Positions 10,876 to 23,465 of a DNA stretch of 64,000 bases are shown here, piece by piece; the first letter of the stretch is position 1; every line of letters starts with the position of its first letter. The stretch spans positions 30,070,001 to 30,134,000 of the forward strand of contig OZ316892.1 of NCBI GenBank assembly GCA_973895155.1, read 5' to 3'. Made by a program: the position numbers and the translations under genes. The notes under the pieces were generated by a model. It made no database searches. It was not told the DNA's origin and saw nothing but the letters and a program-made list of their open reading frames with translations. The stretch is from Marsupella aquatica. Lineage: Eukaryota; Marchantiophyta.

Positions 10876-13468
10876 AGACTGAAAGCTGCGTTGCGCTGGG
10901 TGGAAAGTGACTCTAAAGTAGTACTCACTGACAGCTTGTTTTAGTGGTTGCCTGATGAAGGGCATGCGTTCCAAAAGCAGTACTGCAGCCTCGACGATGG
11001 CAGTTGTGACGGGAGCTTTGACATGACGTAATTTGACGTTGCACCTGACCCTTATGGCTGACTTACTATTTCATCCATTGATCTCTTTGGCCAGGAACGG
11101 ATGCTGAAAAGCAATCCCAATTCTTCAGGTACTCTCTCTGACTAATATTGGGAAGGAAATCGTTGGTCACTGTGAGTGTTCGCAGACGTTTTAATTTCTA
11201 CGCTAACGCGATAATGTCGAACAGGAAATCACTGGAGTTGCTACTTGGCATCACAGATGTGCGAAATCAAGCTCTTTGCTTGAGATGAACAAAATTCTTT
11301 TCATTTGAGGAATTCCTCCAAATTTCCTGGTTAGATTAGGAGAAGAAGATTTTTGCAGATGTGCTCCAGTAGCTGTCTTGTCGCGGACAAGGGCTGGAAA
11401 GAATGATGATTCTGGACTGAAGCTAGGGGAGAATTATCCAACATGCAATTCTCTGTTGATGTCTCTAACTCATCATGAATTAAAGTTTTCCTCTTAAAGC
11501 AATGGAATAAATTTTAGCTATCTCTTTTGTGAGATTTATAAAGGGGTTAGATTACAGGTTTTTGTTTATGTTAAAAGTTTTAATCTTCGGGCTGGAACCT
11601 TGCCCATTCGAATGATGGCACTGTTCAATCCGTTAACCAATTTCGGCAGTTGATTCCCAGGGTCTATCTTTGGCTCTTAGACTGAATTTTTCTTTACAGT
11701 TTTCGGGGGTAGTTGTGAATTGCGGTAGTAGTTGTTGTGACGTTCCTCTTCCGCGAGTTGGAAGCATTTAACCTCATTGCTAGAGTAGCTTTGTCTCCTG
11801 TCGGCTAAACTGGCGACCGTCTCGAGAGATGAACAATTTTTATGACTCATTCACTTGCTCATGGCCATGATTTTCGGCGTCGTCTTCCCCCCAAAATCCA
11901 AATGACCCAAGTCGTATCTCCCAGCTGCAACTGGTCCTCCGCCCCTTAAATCGAAATATCTCCATCGATGTGCACTTTACGGCCTTTGGTGCCCTTTATG
12001 GGGCACTTCCGAATTTACAGTAGGCCTCAGCGGTCGACTCAAAATACGGTCGACAGTTGGAGGTTTCTCGTTGAAAAGAACACTTAACAAAACTTTAGAT
12101 ACTCATGACAAAGTAAAGAAAACATTCCTGTCTTCAAGCTCTAATTTAAACTGGCAGCCCAGAGGAGAAAATGTGAAAAAGGTGGGAAGGTTTGGAGCTT
12201 ACCTTTTCCAACGATGTTCGTTCTGTAAAGAATTAAAGTAGAACTTCAAACACCGTAAAATTTTGCCTCAAAAAATAGTTTGCAGGTTGGAAGCTTTTTA
12301 TGAGGAGAAACTGTTGGGAGAGAATAGCGCAGAGGTTAAAGTACACTGGGCAGATACCAGATGCACTCCACAACCTGGAAGAGACATCGCTGTTTAACTT
12401 GACACTCACATACGCGGGTCGACTTGTGGTCGTCTTTCTTTACGACTCCCTCCGGCCCATAATCCTATACATATGCCAGCTATATTCACTTTCTCTTTTT
12501 TCTTTTGGTGTACATTCACGTGAAGTAAGCGTGGCGGAAACGACGCGACGAAGGGGAACAAGACGAAATGGCTGCAGATGTTGCAGTAGTAAAAGGGCGA
12601 GTTGTCATATATCTGAGAAGAGTAGTGGTCGAGGGTTTAAGGCTCTGATTGAAGAAACGCAGTGGGGTTTAGTCGTTAACGCAATTGAGTGTTGACGAAG
12701 GAGAGCGGGAGATGGAGCTTGCCCGCGGGCCCCGAGATCGGATTGGGTGAAAGGGAAGTGGGCAGCCAGCGTTGGTCTTCCAGCGTGGCAGACGAAGAGG
12801 TGGGGAGGAGGCAGGAGTAGAGGGGAGTGAACCATGTGGAAAACAGAGAGAGCAGGTCCATTTAGGGGAGTGTGGAGGAGAGCGATTCCTATCAGTGAAG
12901 TGATGAAACGAAGCAGAATCATTCTGCCGGAATTGGGGCCGCCGGTGCACGTTCTGCCACAGCAGCAGGCCCCGCACCTCTCCTCTGCCTCCACCTCTTG
13001 CTCCACCATCCTCTCTTCCCACCTCCAGCCCTGTGGACGGGATCGCAAGAATTCGTCGCATATCATCGGGTTGCTCTTAAGGTCAACAATTAATTTTTGT
13101 TCATTGTTGTTTCGTTTCTGTTCTTCTTGAAGTGAATACACATTACTTTCTGCTTGTTGGGTTTGTCGTTTGGATTTCATTTCTCATTCCTCTGTGGATA
13201 TACTCGGATCTATTTAGTCCCTCACTTAACGTTATTCACCGGGAGATACTCTAAATGGGTTTGACAGCGGCAACTAAGGTTCAATAGCTTAGCTTGGGTC
13301 CTGTGAATTCAATGGAGGAGTGCTTCCCTTCGCTTCCCTTCCCTTCCCTTCCCTTCCCTTCCCTTCCCTTCCCATGCAAAATGGCTCCAATGCCACTTTC
13401 CTTAGTCGTTTCTGTTATATCGTGGAGCATTGCCCACCCGTTCCATCGTTTTAACTTGGAAACTGTAA
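10876..13468. other. Intergenic / upstream region of PPR gene 2
   Basis: 10876-10940 is 3' flank shared with PPR genes 2 and 3. The rest shows no recognisable protein. Open but featureless frames occur at 12300-12695 (+), 12834-13130 (+) and 12605-13180 (-); the last is low-complexity and lies in a GC-richer patch that could be promoter or leader of gene 2. None matches a family I know. Confidence 0.5.
13324..13374. repeat. (CTTCC)n microsatellite
   Basis: About eight uninterrupted copies of cttcc (13333-13373) preceded by an imperfect pair. It lies roughly 110 bp upstream of a good splice acceptor, in what is probably the 5' leader of PPR gene 2. Confidence 0.95.
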
Positions 13469-13501
13469 TTTTTCATTTTTTCCAGGCATCAGCGACAGCG
13501 G

Positions 13502-16012
13502 GTGCTTCTCTTGGAAAATTACCTACAATATGGAAGTTTTGCTGTAAAGCATTTCGCATCGTCTTTTCTTGGAGATGCCACATTGGAACAGCAGAGCCTG
13601 TGGACGAAGGAAAACATTAAGGACGCATTCAACTTGAATCCCACCAGGGAACAAAAGAGATGTGCGCATGTACAGTCGTTCAATGGACCGTTTGACGAAT
13701 CTCATCGACCCACAGAGAATTATCCCTCTCTAGTCACCCAGCTCTGCACTGCACTTGAGCCTCAATTCCGTTCCGCGAACATGGATCAGAGCAAGATCCG
13801 TCACTTGAATGCTCCTGGGAATTTGGACCAAAGTACTTCATCATCAGCGCTCGAAGTTATCCAGCGGGATTCGAAAGCAAATTCTAATTCAGGACCCATA
13901 GTCAGCTGTATGGACATGCATAGAGCGGGGACCACGAGTGAAGCAATTGTTTTGTTGCAGAATCGTCTACAACGAGGCAGTACGATAGACTCGTCCACAT
14001 TTGTTAAAGTTCTGCAAATGTGCTCGAAAAAGAGAGACCTTTTAGCGGCCAAGCAGGTTCATGTCTTCATCGTCCAGAGTGGAATGGATACAGACCTATA
14101 CGTGGCTAACACCCTCCTGCATGTGTACATTAGTTGCGGGGAAATTTTGAATGCACGGCGAGTTTTTGACAAACTTGAGAAGAAGAGTGTTATTACTTGG
14201 AACGCGATGATAACAGGATATGCTAGGAGTGATGATGCTGAATCCGCACTTGAACTTTTCCAACTAATGCGCCAAGATGGTGCAAGGCCTAATGAGGTCA
14301 CATATCTGTGCATCCTGAAGGCATGTTCGAGCCCATTAGCTCTAACATCAGTAAAACAAGTTCACGAGTGTATTCAGCATGCAGGCTTTGAATCAGATGT
14401 GCGTGTAGGGACTGCCCTCCTTCAGGCGTATGCAAAGTGTGGGTGCATCAGGGAGGCAAGGCGAGTTTTTGAAAGATTGACTAATCGAAATATTGTCACA
14501 TGGACCCTAATGATTGGAGCATATGCAGAAAGTGGGCATGGTGGGGAAGCATATCGACTGTTTCTCGCAATGCGACGGGAAGGCTTCAAACCAAATGCAA
14601 TCACTTACGTGAGCATCCTGAATGCATCTGCAAGTTCGGGGGCTTTGAAGTGGGTAAAGGAGGTTCACCGCCATGCTAGAAAAGCGGGACTGGAGTTGGA
14701 TTTGCGTGTCCGCAATGCACTCGTTCACATGTATGCAAAGAGTGGGAGTATAGATGACGCCCGACTTGTTTTTGACAGAATGGAACAACGCGATGTAACC
14801 ACATGGACCGTAATGATCGGTGGACTTGCACAACATGGATGTGGGCATGAAGCATATCGATTGTTTCTCCAAATGCGACGGGAAGGCTTCGAACCAGATG
14901 CATTCACCTATGCTAGTATTCTCAATGCATCTGCAAGTGCGGGGGCTTTGGAGTGGGGGAAGGAGGTTCATGACCAAGCTAGCGAAGCGGGACTGGAGTC
15001 GGATTTGCATGTGGGCACTGCACTGGTTCGCATGTATGCACAGAGTGGCAGTATAAATGATGCCCGATTAGTTTTCGAAAGAATGGAGAAACGTAATGTA
15101 GTCACATGGACTACCATGATCGGCGGACTTGCACACCATGGATTTAGGCATGAAGCCCTGGCACTCTTCAGAAAAATGAATACGGACCGTGTGAAGCCCA
15201 ATGGGACTACATTCGTGGCAGTTCTGTCAGCTTGTTGTCATGGAGGCCTTCTTGATGACGGTCGTAGACTCTTTTCAGCTATGATGCAAGATTATGGAAT
15301 CGAGCCTGACATTGTGCATTATACGTGCATGGTGGATCTTCTTGGGCGGGCGGGACACTTGGAGGAAGCAAAGCGATTCATTAGTGACATGCCAGTTGAA
15401 CCAGATGTAGTAACTTGGACAGCCTTGCTTGGTGCTTGTAGGACTTACGGTAATGTGGAGTTGGGCGAACTTGCCGCTAACGAGCTTTTCAGGTTAGAAC
15501 CCAGTAAGGCCTCTACACACGTGCTTCTCTCCAACTTATATGCAGCAGCTGGCAAATGGGAGAAGGTTTCCTTGGTGCGCACTATGATGCAAAAGAGAGG
15601 TGTTTGGAAGGAGCCAGGGCGTAGCTGGATTGAAGTCGATAACAAGGTCCATGAATTTGTTGTCGGGGATATGTCCCACCCAGAAGCGAAGGCGATATAT
15701 GCTGAGCTCAATAAATTGACTGAAAAACTGAAGGCTGAAGGCTACATTGCGGATACACGGCTTGTGTTGCATGATATTAATGAGGAAAACGCTCTTTGCT
15801 CTCATAGTGAGAGGTTGGCAATTGCTTACGGACTGATGCACATACCTCGGGGAGAGCCAATTCGTGTAAGGAAGAACCTTCGGGTGTGTCCAGATTGCCA
15901 TACAGCAACCAAGTTTATCACTAAGGTGACAGGACGCGAGATTATAGCGAGGGATACAAATCGCTTTCATCATTTTAAAGACGGCGTATGTTCTTGTGGT
16001 GATTACTGGTGA
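13502..16012 (+). CDS. PPR gene 2: intact PLS-class DYW pentatricopeptide protein
   Basis: The frame is open from after a TAA at 13466 to the TGA at 16010-16012. It has no ATG before 13781, so the start is either ATG 13781 (743 residues) or an upstream exon spliced at the acceptor ttttttccag ending 13485. Order: L-S, P-L-S, two near-identical P-L-S modules (14492-15097), P2-L2-S2, E1/E2 and a complete DYW domain: EPGRSWIEV, HSERLA, CPDCH, terminal CSCGDYW. Compared with genes 1 and 3 it lacks a short EDKEL-type stretch before LCSHSE. It probably binds a specific organelle transcript and deaminates one or more cytidines. The 3' flank (gattgaaagca...) is related to that of gene 3. There are no internal stops; it is the best candidate for a working member of the cluster. 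Confidence 0.9.
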   Translation: MLLLENYLQYGSFAVKHFASSFLGDATLEQQSLWTKENIKDAFNLNPTREQKRCAHVQSFNGPFDESHRPTENYPSLVTQLCTALEPQFRSANMDQSKIRHLNAPGNLDQSTSSSALEVIQRDSKANSNSGPIVSCMDMHRAGTTSEAIVLLQNRLQRGSTIDSSTFVKVLQMCSKKRDLLAAKQVHVFIVQSGMDTDLYVANTLLHVYISCGEILNARRVFDKLEKKSVITWNAMITGYARSDDAESALELFQLMRQDGARPNEVTYLCILKACSSPLALTSVKQVHECIQHAGFESDVRVGTALLQAYAKCGCIREARRVFERLTNRNIVTWTLMIGAYAESGHGGEAYRLFLAMRREGFKPNAITYVSILNASASSGALKWVKEVHRHARKAGLELDLRVRNALVHMYAKSGSIDDARLVFDRMEQRDVTTWTVMIGGLAQHGCGHEAYRLFLQMRREGFEPDAFTYASILNASASAGALEWGKEVHDQASEAGLESDLHVGTALVRMYAQSGSINDARLVFERMEKRNVVTWTTMIGGLAHHGFRHEALALFRKMNTDRVKPNGTTFVAVLSACCHGGLLDDGRRLFSAMMQDYGIEPDIVHYTCMVDLLGRAGHLEEAKRFISDMPVEPDVVTWTALLGACRTYGNVELGELAANELFRLEPSKASTHVLLSNLYAAAGKWEKVSLVRTMMQKRGVWKEPGRSWIEVDNKVHEFVVGDMSHPEAKAIYAELNKLTEKLKAEGYIADTRLVLHDINEENALCSHSERLAIAYGLMHIPRGEPIRVRKNLRVCPDCHTATKFITKVTGREIIARDTNRFHHFKDGVCSCGDYW
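14492..15097 (+). repeat. Two tandem 303-bp P-L-S modules in PPR gene 2
   Basis: The EAYRLF/EALALF anchors start at 14546, 14849 and 15152 (303-bp steps). Base-specifying pairs are P: T/N, T/D; S: N/D, T/N. Confidence 0.95.
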
Positions 16013-18060
16013 CCGGATTGAAAGCAGTGTTGCGCGGCTGGAAAAGTTACTGTGCACGTTTAACTAGACAAGAAAATGTGTTATGGCAGAGTGGCAGAGT
16101 GGTAGTCCGTAAGGGGAGGCAAGTTCCGCGATTAGGAGCTCTGACTGTCGCATGAAGCATCTACGACAACCCCCACCCCTACCCGATTGATAAAGGCTAC
16201 CTGCTCTTTGCGGGCTCCTTATCGAAAGCGTATCATCCCGGTCTTTGCCCACATCATGAACGAGGCATGACAACAGACCTACCAATGGAACCATGGCGTA
16301 GAGTGGAGGGCTTCACCCTAAAGTTGAGCCTCCCAAGTACCACTAGTCGTTGGTCCCGCACTCTTCAAAACCACCAACTTTTGACACAACCATGGAAAGT
16401 CGAGAGTGAGGCCTTCTAGCACATAATCATGCCCTCCATCTGATGAGGGACAGTAACCAAAAGGGTCTGGGGTCCAAAAGTGCTACTCACATGGATTACT
16501 CCCTGACTCTCACCCTGGGAACTATCCATCTAACTGCGGGACAACCGGTCCAACCTTGACTGAACAATCTATGGAATTAGGAACCACTATATTGGATCAG
16601 TCCATCAGTACATTGATTGAGAACACAGAACGCTCCTCTGTATGTATTTCTTCACTTCCTGTTCCACAAGTTTGGAGAGATACTTCTTTGTCAAACAGTA
16701 AAAGACCTATTCCGTGAGCACGGTCTTTCTCCCTCTAGTTAACGTTTGACACAATCAAGACCAGAATGAAAGGCGAACTGGATCCCTGTAGACCAACTGT
16801 GGTGACAAGATGTTGGATCTTAGAATTGGTTGAGTTTATTTCACAAAATGTACAAAACAGTATATAGCGCTTCACGCATGTTGTACAATGGTACATGAAC
16901 TGGTTCTATAACTACTTACAAAAAGTTCAGCTGAATCCCCGAGAAGCCGAAACTGGGAGGAACACACCCAGTCTATTTTCAAGTGGACTGCTCCCATCCC
17001 AATTGCTTTGCAATAGGTCCGCTTCCACTATCCAGATGTGAGCACTTGCCAATGGGTTTCCGTAAAACGTATGATCGGTTTGCTTCTTTCTATACAACAA
17101 AATGTGTAATCTTTATAAAATGATTTGTAACTATCATCCACCTTGTTGCGCGCCAAATTGGTAGGCTTCAGGTGGGGAAAATCGAATTTCATTCCTCATG
17201 CCACCGAATAAATAGTGACGAAGAAACCTCTGAAAAACTGGAAATTGACGTTTTAGAGGACCGTTCCGCTCGTGTTCATCTCCCCATAGCAGGCCTTCAA
17301 ATAACAGAACCCGCAAATGGAAGACCACAATGGTGCAAGAGAGAGAATAAGGACCCAACAACTTGGCTTGCGATTCTACATGTGACACTTCCTCGAGTTC
17401 TTGGCACCATCTGGGCTCTCAAGAGATCCAAAATCCAGGAGCAGTTGAAGCTGTGAATCAGGCTACAAAAAAATGCTGGCTGTGAACGTTTCCGCCTGTG
17501 TGAGGAACCCAACAGATGTAGAGCAGCTCAAACATACATCGCATTTGATTTCTGTCATAAAGATGGAGTGTCATAAAGGTGGTGTGTTTTGATGTAGTGT
17601 ATGACACTGTCTGCTGTCAAGTACTTGATTGATAACCCTCTCCCCAAATTTCGTCTGCAGTAGAGTGGAGAAATGAGTGCGCCACGACTAAGATTTGGAA
17701 ACCATCAACAGACTCGACTACAACCGAACCTAACAGAGGAACATCGTCACTGACTGTCAAATGAGACATGATTCAAATATTTACACTCAAATTAGTAATT
17801 TCCATCTTGGTCCGGGTGATGGCACAGCACACACCCACCAGCGATTACTGGAGCCCAAGCCATTAGTCCTGAGCTGGACCAGATGTCACTTGTTGTAATC
17901 AGTATGTTTTCCACGACACTTCGTCATATTTATGTAATCAAAATACAAATGAATGGATATATTTAGATAATTACTTACGGACAAATGTTGACCACTAGAT
18001 TTTTAAAGGTGTACTATACTGAGAAGGGACACATTAAGAGCCACACGGATAGAGTCACAG
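16013..18060. other. Intergenic: 3' flank of PPR gene 2 and of the NMNAT gene
   Basis: No gene recognised. Short frames at 17134-17512 on either strand show no family motif. The right end is presumably the 3' UTR of the NMNAT gene on the minus strand. Confidence 0.5.
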
Positions 18061-21000
18061 CTAAGTGACACTTCGAAACACACCTTCTGATGTGACCCAC
18101 CTACCCACAAGCAATCTCCTACAGCTAGAAAAACAGAAATTATTCATTAGTGAAAATTCGCATGATCTTTATTTGGATGGACCAGTTCGGGTTACAGACT
18201 GCCGGGCAAGAGAATTGGGTTTACCTTAGCTTGGTTGAGCTGATCTCATTTGTTATGTGCTCCTCGACAACAACTATATTTTTCTGCGGTGTAACAACAA
18301 AAAGTTCAGCAATAGAAGGAGCTGCAAAAACGAATATCCAGGGCCACAATTTGACCTACTGTATTTCTTCGGTTCAGCAATTGCACCCTTCTTATAAATG
18401 TACAAGGACCTTGACTAGAAGTAGTAACACGAAGGTCCTCTTTCACAACAGATTATAAAGGAACACATCAACTAACATCAATCGTCTCGACGGAAAGCTT
18501 ACTCTGTATTCATACAGGACATCATTTTCAAATACAAGCTTCCGTAGATCCTTTCCTTCTCTTGGAATGCAAACAACCCCATGATCATGGAATATAGATT
18601 GTATCTGCACCAACGACAAAGTGACATGTCAAGAAACATCCAGAGGCAATAGGCTCCACCGAGTCCTTCAAAGGCAACAGACACTGCACCCCAACAAGCG
18701 CCGCACGATTGTTGGACTTGCAACCACTGCTAGATCACCAAAAGATGAATATACAGATGTCGACCATTGCTTAGCCAACAGCTCCTGCATTGATCTAGTT
18801 TTACCACCTTGATAAAATCAATTCACAGAATCACATGTTACTAAAATATCAAGCCCGCATCTGATCCAGGGCTTTACTTCAACTCCTTGCTACGCCTAAA
18901 TATTGAGACACAATTAATTCTTAGAACTATGGCTGTTCTGTGTAAATCGAGGACCAACGCTATGGAAGGCAAACTATTTCCGGCCCACGTACCTCTCCCC
19001 ATAAAAGAGCGTAGATAATAGTTTGCATTCAACAACTTAAAATCGAGGTTCAGGAATACCAAGAGGTCATAGGAAAGTACCTGCTCAGGAATCCAAACGC
19101 CAGGGGCAGTAAATGATTCCAGAAGATCTGCACCACATAACAGCATCACTCGAACTTTTTCTGCAATCATTTCAAGCACAGCCCACAAGTGATCAGCAAG
19201 ACAGTTGTCAACCCTGCGTACTTCAAATTCCCCCTGATCATAGAACGCTGAGCATGCACGCAAAAATGGGCTCAGAATACTGTCGGAGCTATTGACAACA
19301 CACTGGCATGAGTGAAGTGGTATTCGATTGAAGATACAGATTCACTTAAGTATTGATCAAAACTAGAAGGGGGAAGTTCTCACCATCATTTGCAAAGCCA
19401 TGAGAGTTGACTGCATGATCCACCCGGCCCAGCACAGTGAGGGTGCGCTGATAAGTAACCTGCTTCGCCTACTTCACCCATCCCATTAACCCAACTCACC
19501 TCAGCAATTTTATTTGTCCCTAAAAGTTACTATCTTGTTTCCTAGAAATAGAATAGAAGGGCAAATAGAATAGCATTGAGTTTCCCAAAAAAGAGCTCAT
19601 AGCACACGAAGTGACTGAATTACAACACTTATTGCATCATACAATCGCAAACCATATCCAATTTGTCCAGGAAGAATCAGGTTTTTATTTTCACTATATT
19701 TTCAATTTCTATATGTACACATATATATTGTGAGCTGGGGGATAGGGAGGGTCGGCACACGCACCTCCCAAGGATCAACCATGATGAATGATGAATCACT
19801 GGTCGCCATCTGGCATAACGTGATCCGGTGCTCTGCGGGAGCCAAACCCTTGGCCAGAAATCAACACATCAGGAACATTGCCAATAGCGCAACAGCAATT
19901 TTCCATGGAAATACCAGAGAAGTTTTTTAGCTGTGCATCAAGAGTACCATCTTGCCCAGCAAGCCATCCAAAACGTTACTGTTGCCTGTCACTGACAATG
20001 AACTGTCTTATCTAGGTCCAAATGTGAACATTCTCATTCTACCCGCAAATCTAACCGGCACTTAACTGTTCTATAAAAGGTAAGGAAAGGGCATCAACAT
20101 CGACCACGTCCAAAAATTGGACAAACGAATGGAATAATTTTGTCACTAACTGACCGACAGCTCTCTGCAGATACCTAGCTACTGAGAACTATTGAGAACA
20201 CATAAGCGCTTGAGATCACCTTCTTGCCATAGGAATCGTTTACAGGAGACATGTACCCTCCAAGTACATCGTATCCTTCGCCAACGAGAGCATCTCGTGC
20301 AATTTCTTAAGAGGCAGGTAAACAATAAGCCACTGTTCCTTAGTAACACTCATAAGCATCAAACGTGTACTGCGATCTTTTGGTGTGCAAAATGACATCC
20401 AAGAGGTGCATTTGACTGTTGAAAATCTGGTTGAATCACTTAAGATGGATTTCGTGGACGAATTATGACAGTCCAATTGAAGGTAGACATGTGATGCGCA
20501 AATTGACATGAATCGAAGCGATATTAATTCGTTGTAGATGTTGCAACCAAGGGATTCTCCAGTTCAGCTTCTAACCCACATGAGAAATCTACTACCAGGA
20601 GAAGACGGAAACTTGGAGAGTAAACCACTAAGTGTAATTGTTTGTCTCTTCTGAGTTCCTGAATCGCAGTCTTGTTCATTTCAGCTGATTGTCACCATTA
20701 ACCAATCTATATGGACCTTACATTTCACTCATGACCCGGGCTGTGCAATCAAGCCAACCATTTAGGTTTCATTTGTCACAATGACCATTTCTAATCAGAC
20801 GCCTCAAGTGGAAGATCACCCAAACATGTCGTGAACGGAATGATTTCAATCAATTCCACGCGAACGATGAACAAGATATCAAAAGCAAGATAACATACCA
20901 AACATGCGTAAATGCATGTAAGTAGGTGGATTGAAACTGCCTGTGGCAACCAAGACAACTCGCAAGCGCTTTCTACACCACAGAGTATATAAACATACGT

Positions 21001-21368
21001 TTAAGTGTCAGAGTCGAGATGCAAAGTGCTCTATTTAGGCGTGATGAAACGCTTCTTCAATTTCTCAAATTTGGGGTTTCTTCCCACTTATTAGCTTTCT
21101 TTGGAAACCCTCGTGTGTACTAACTGTTATTTACCAAGCAACATGATTTGGAAAAGCTATAAGGCTACAGACAACAGGATTTCGTAGAAATGTACAGTAG
21201 CAATTTTTTCATGTGAACACGAGATATATCATCAGAAAAATACACAGGGGATGATTACTTATCAAAGACTATCATGGGAACCAGGGGGGGAAACAACTCT
21301 TGTTCAATAAAAGTTGAGGACTGAACTTACTGCTGATGCAAGACATCCACAGAGGCGAGTTTGTCCAT
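18061..21368 (-). CDS. NMNAT: Nicotinate/nicotinamide mononucleotide adenylyltransferase, nine-exon model
   Basis: Makes NAD (or its acid form) from NMN/NaMN and ATP. I assembled nine minus-strand exons with GT-AG borders and matching phases: 21368-21331, 20972-20899, 20305-20220, 19848-19765, 19468-19384, 19247-19081, 18604-18503, 18283-18225, 18124-18061. Together they give 252 residues; plant NMNATs are about 240. The start (MDKLASVDVLHQ) is followed by a perfect gtaagt donor. Family signatures in order: GSFNPPTYMH at 24-33 (nucleotidyl-transferase GxFxPxTxxH), GGYMSPVNDSYGKKG, AEHR, MVDPWE, YQRTLTVL, VMLLCGADLLESF, GVWIPEQ, GVVCIPREG and ISSTKLR at 225-231. The piece after ISSTKLR is unusual: the expected GLSVKYLTPDxVIxYI helix is replaced by about 20 diverged residues ending SVT, so the last exon is the least certain. 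It is a single-copy housekeeping gene unrelated to its neighbours. Confidence 0.9.
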
Positions 21369-21836
21369 TGGCAAGGGGACATCGACAATTCCTGCTAGCC
21401 GCGCCAGAACAGAACCACATTGACCATACCAGAAAGTCAAAAAATGTCGATGAGAGAGGAGAGGTGACTCATTCATGCGAATATTGGATGGAACCAACAC
21501 GAGCATGACAGTATGTAATCAGGCAGTGAGGTAATAATTTAACGGACAAAAATAAATAAAATTGCAGAAGAGAGCCTTAGAAGAAACGATCGAAAATAGA
21601 ACTAGACAAAATACTGTCAACGATTAGGGTATTCGAATTCACGAAGATACGCTTGGGCGGTGGTGATGAAACATGTGATCAAAGAAAGTCTAAATAGCAG
21701 GCAATTGACTTCAAAAAAAATACTAAGCCTTAGAGACCTAAGAGAAGGACTCCGTAAGAAAATCTGAGCAGGAGAAGGGATAATCGTATAGAGAGCGGCA
21801 GAAAGAAGAATGCTCTAAATGAAGACAATAACTTAC

Positions 21837-23465
21837 AAGAAGGGAACTGTCAATCCCTACGAGGAGGGGGCCACCTAGACAAGAGAAAAAATAAAATCTG
21901 CGGGACTGCCCAGTTCTGTCAATCGTACCAGAAGTGACCTCGCTGCCACCAGAACCACCATTGCCAGAACCTACTAGCAAGGGAGGCCGGTCCGTGCCTT
22001 CATGCTGAGTCCACCCACGGACTCTCCTCGCTGCAGTCCTATCGCCCAAGAACTCGGCCATAGCCTCGTACAACTGAACGCGAAAGGTGGCCGGGAGCTC
22101 CTTAGCCTTGGTCTTCTCCTTCTTCGAGACCTCGTCCAAATCCCAGTAGTTGGGCCTGCCCACCTTTTTATTCCAGTCCGCTATCTGCTTGAAGGCAGTG
22201 GACAAATTGGACCATTTCCTCTCAATCTCCTTCGGCTGCCGGTCGACTCCCAGGGGCAACAACAAGTTACGGACTTCCTTCCACTTCTCATTCGCTGACT
22301 TGAAGACATGCTTGCCTTTCTTCCCGGCCACTGCTAACTTCATGTGGATCTGTCTATAAGCACTGACCAGTGCATCCATCTCTGCATCTTGCCATAACTC
22401 AGCTCTCTTCTTCTTGCCGATGGCGTCCTTATCTCCCTTGTCTCTGCTATCTCCATCTCGGCCCTCAGCATCACCCTCGTCGCCTAAATCCCCATCCACC
22501 CCTGCTGCTCCTCCGCAGCTGCCCCCTCCACCATCTCCTATGTCTCCTCCTCCTCCCGCAATGCCCACTGCCTCTACTCCATCTGCTCCCACAACTCCTC
22601 TCACCACGCCTACGACCACTCCGCCAACGCCCACTGTTGAGTCCCCACAACCGTCTATCATCCCTGCAACGGCCGACCCTTCCCCTGCAACATTGAGCCC
22701 TCTAGTAGAGACCCCCACACCCCGATAGGTCCCGAGTCCACTATTCGAACCTACAGCAAACGACCCCACAACCTCCACATCTTTCCTATCTGCTCCCGTC
22801 TCCATTTCTTTGATTCCGCTGCTGCTGATGTTGTTGGTGTTGTTGTGGTCTGTAGAGAGGGACCTCTCCACACCTCCTCCTTCCTCGTCATGCCACCAGC
22901 CCCCTCTCTTCGTCTTTTTGCTGCTCCTCTCATCAGTGCTGCTGCTCCCTCCCCCGTCCCCACCCTTGGCAAAAGCTCCACCCGCTCCTCCACTCAAGGT
23001 AGAACCATCTCCTCCGCCCCCACGACGATGAAATTCATCAGCAACAGCAACAGGATGGGCATGACCACCGTCAGCCTCAATCTTGGGAGGGAGAGAGTCC
23101 CTATCTCTGGAAAAAGTCTCGTCCGAGTAATTCACTACTCCCACGCCATCGGCTGAGAAAGGGTCTCTTCCGAAAGAGTCGCTGACATAGTTGCTCTCCT
23201 TAGGGTATCCTTCAGAGGAGTAGGATTGCCTTTCCCTGCTGTTGCTTCTGTTACCCAATGCGGTGCCTCCACCGCCGAAGCCTTCGCGCACGTACGAGGG
23301 GTCCGGGTACGGGGCAAGCGAGGGAGAGACGTGGGGATGATGTGGAGGAGGCTGAGGATGCTCCACTGATTGATTGGTATTGGTATTGGTATTGGAAAGA
23401 GCGTTCACATTGTGTGTTGCAAAACCAGGGTGCTCAATGGGCGAGGGATTCGACGGCTGCTCCAT
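21837..23465 (-). CDS. Trihelix / Myb-SANT-like DNA-binding protein, 3' end unresolved
   Basis: The ATG at 23465 opens a 575-codon frame ending at 21738. Residues about 1-345 are low-complexity: Asn/Thr and Pro rich at the start, then long Gly/Asp-rich stretches with a basic KKTKR patch. From about 350 to 470 comes a trihelix-like domain with spaced tryptophans W358, W395, W418, W432 and W441 and a basic KKKRAELW entry, as in plant GT/trihelix factors. It is therefore probably a nuclear DNA-binding regulator. The last 33 residues are probably intronic: a perfect gtaagt donor follows SSLL at 21836. A second small intron (gtacga...tgtctag, about 54 nt) may lie just upstream of that exon end. 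A following exon may start after cctgctcag near 21765. The gene is convergent with nothing and lies upstream of NMNAT on the same strand, about 400 bp apart. Confidence 0.7.

Noticed and set aside
12605-13180. 191-codon minus-strand frame upstream of PPR gene 2
   Set aside because: Low-complexity (Pro/Arg/Gly), overlaps other equally open frames in a GC-rich patch, and has no recognisable domain.
16064-16160. Possible tRNA (ggcagagtggtagtccg)
   Set aside because: No cloverleaf with matching acceptor, anticodon and T arms could be drawn.
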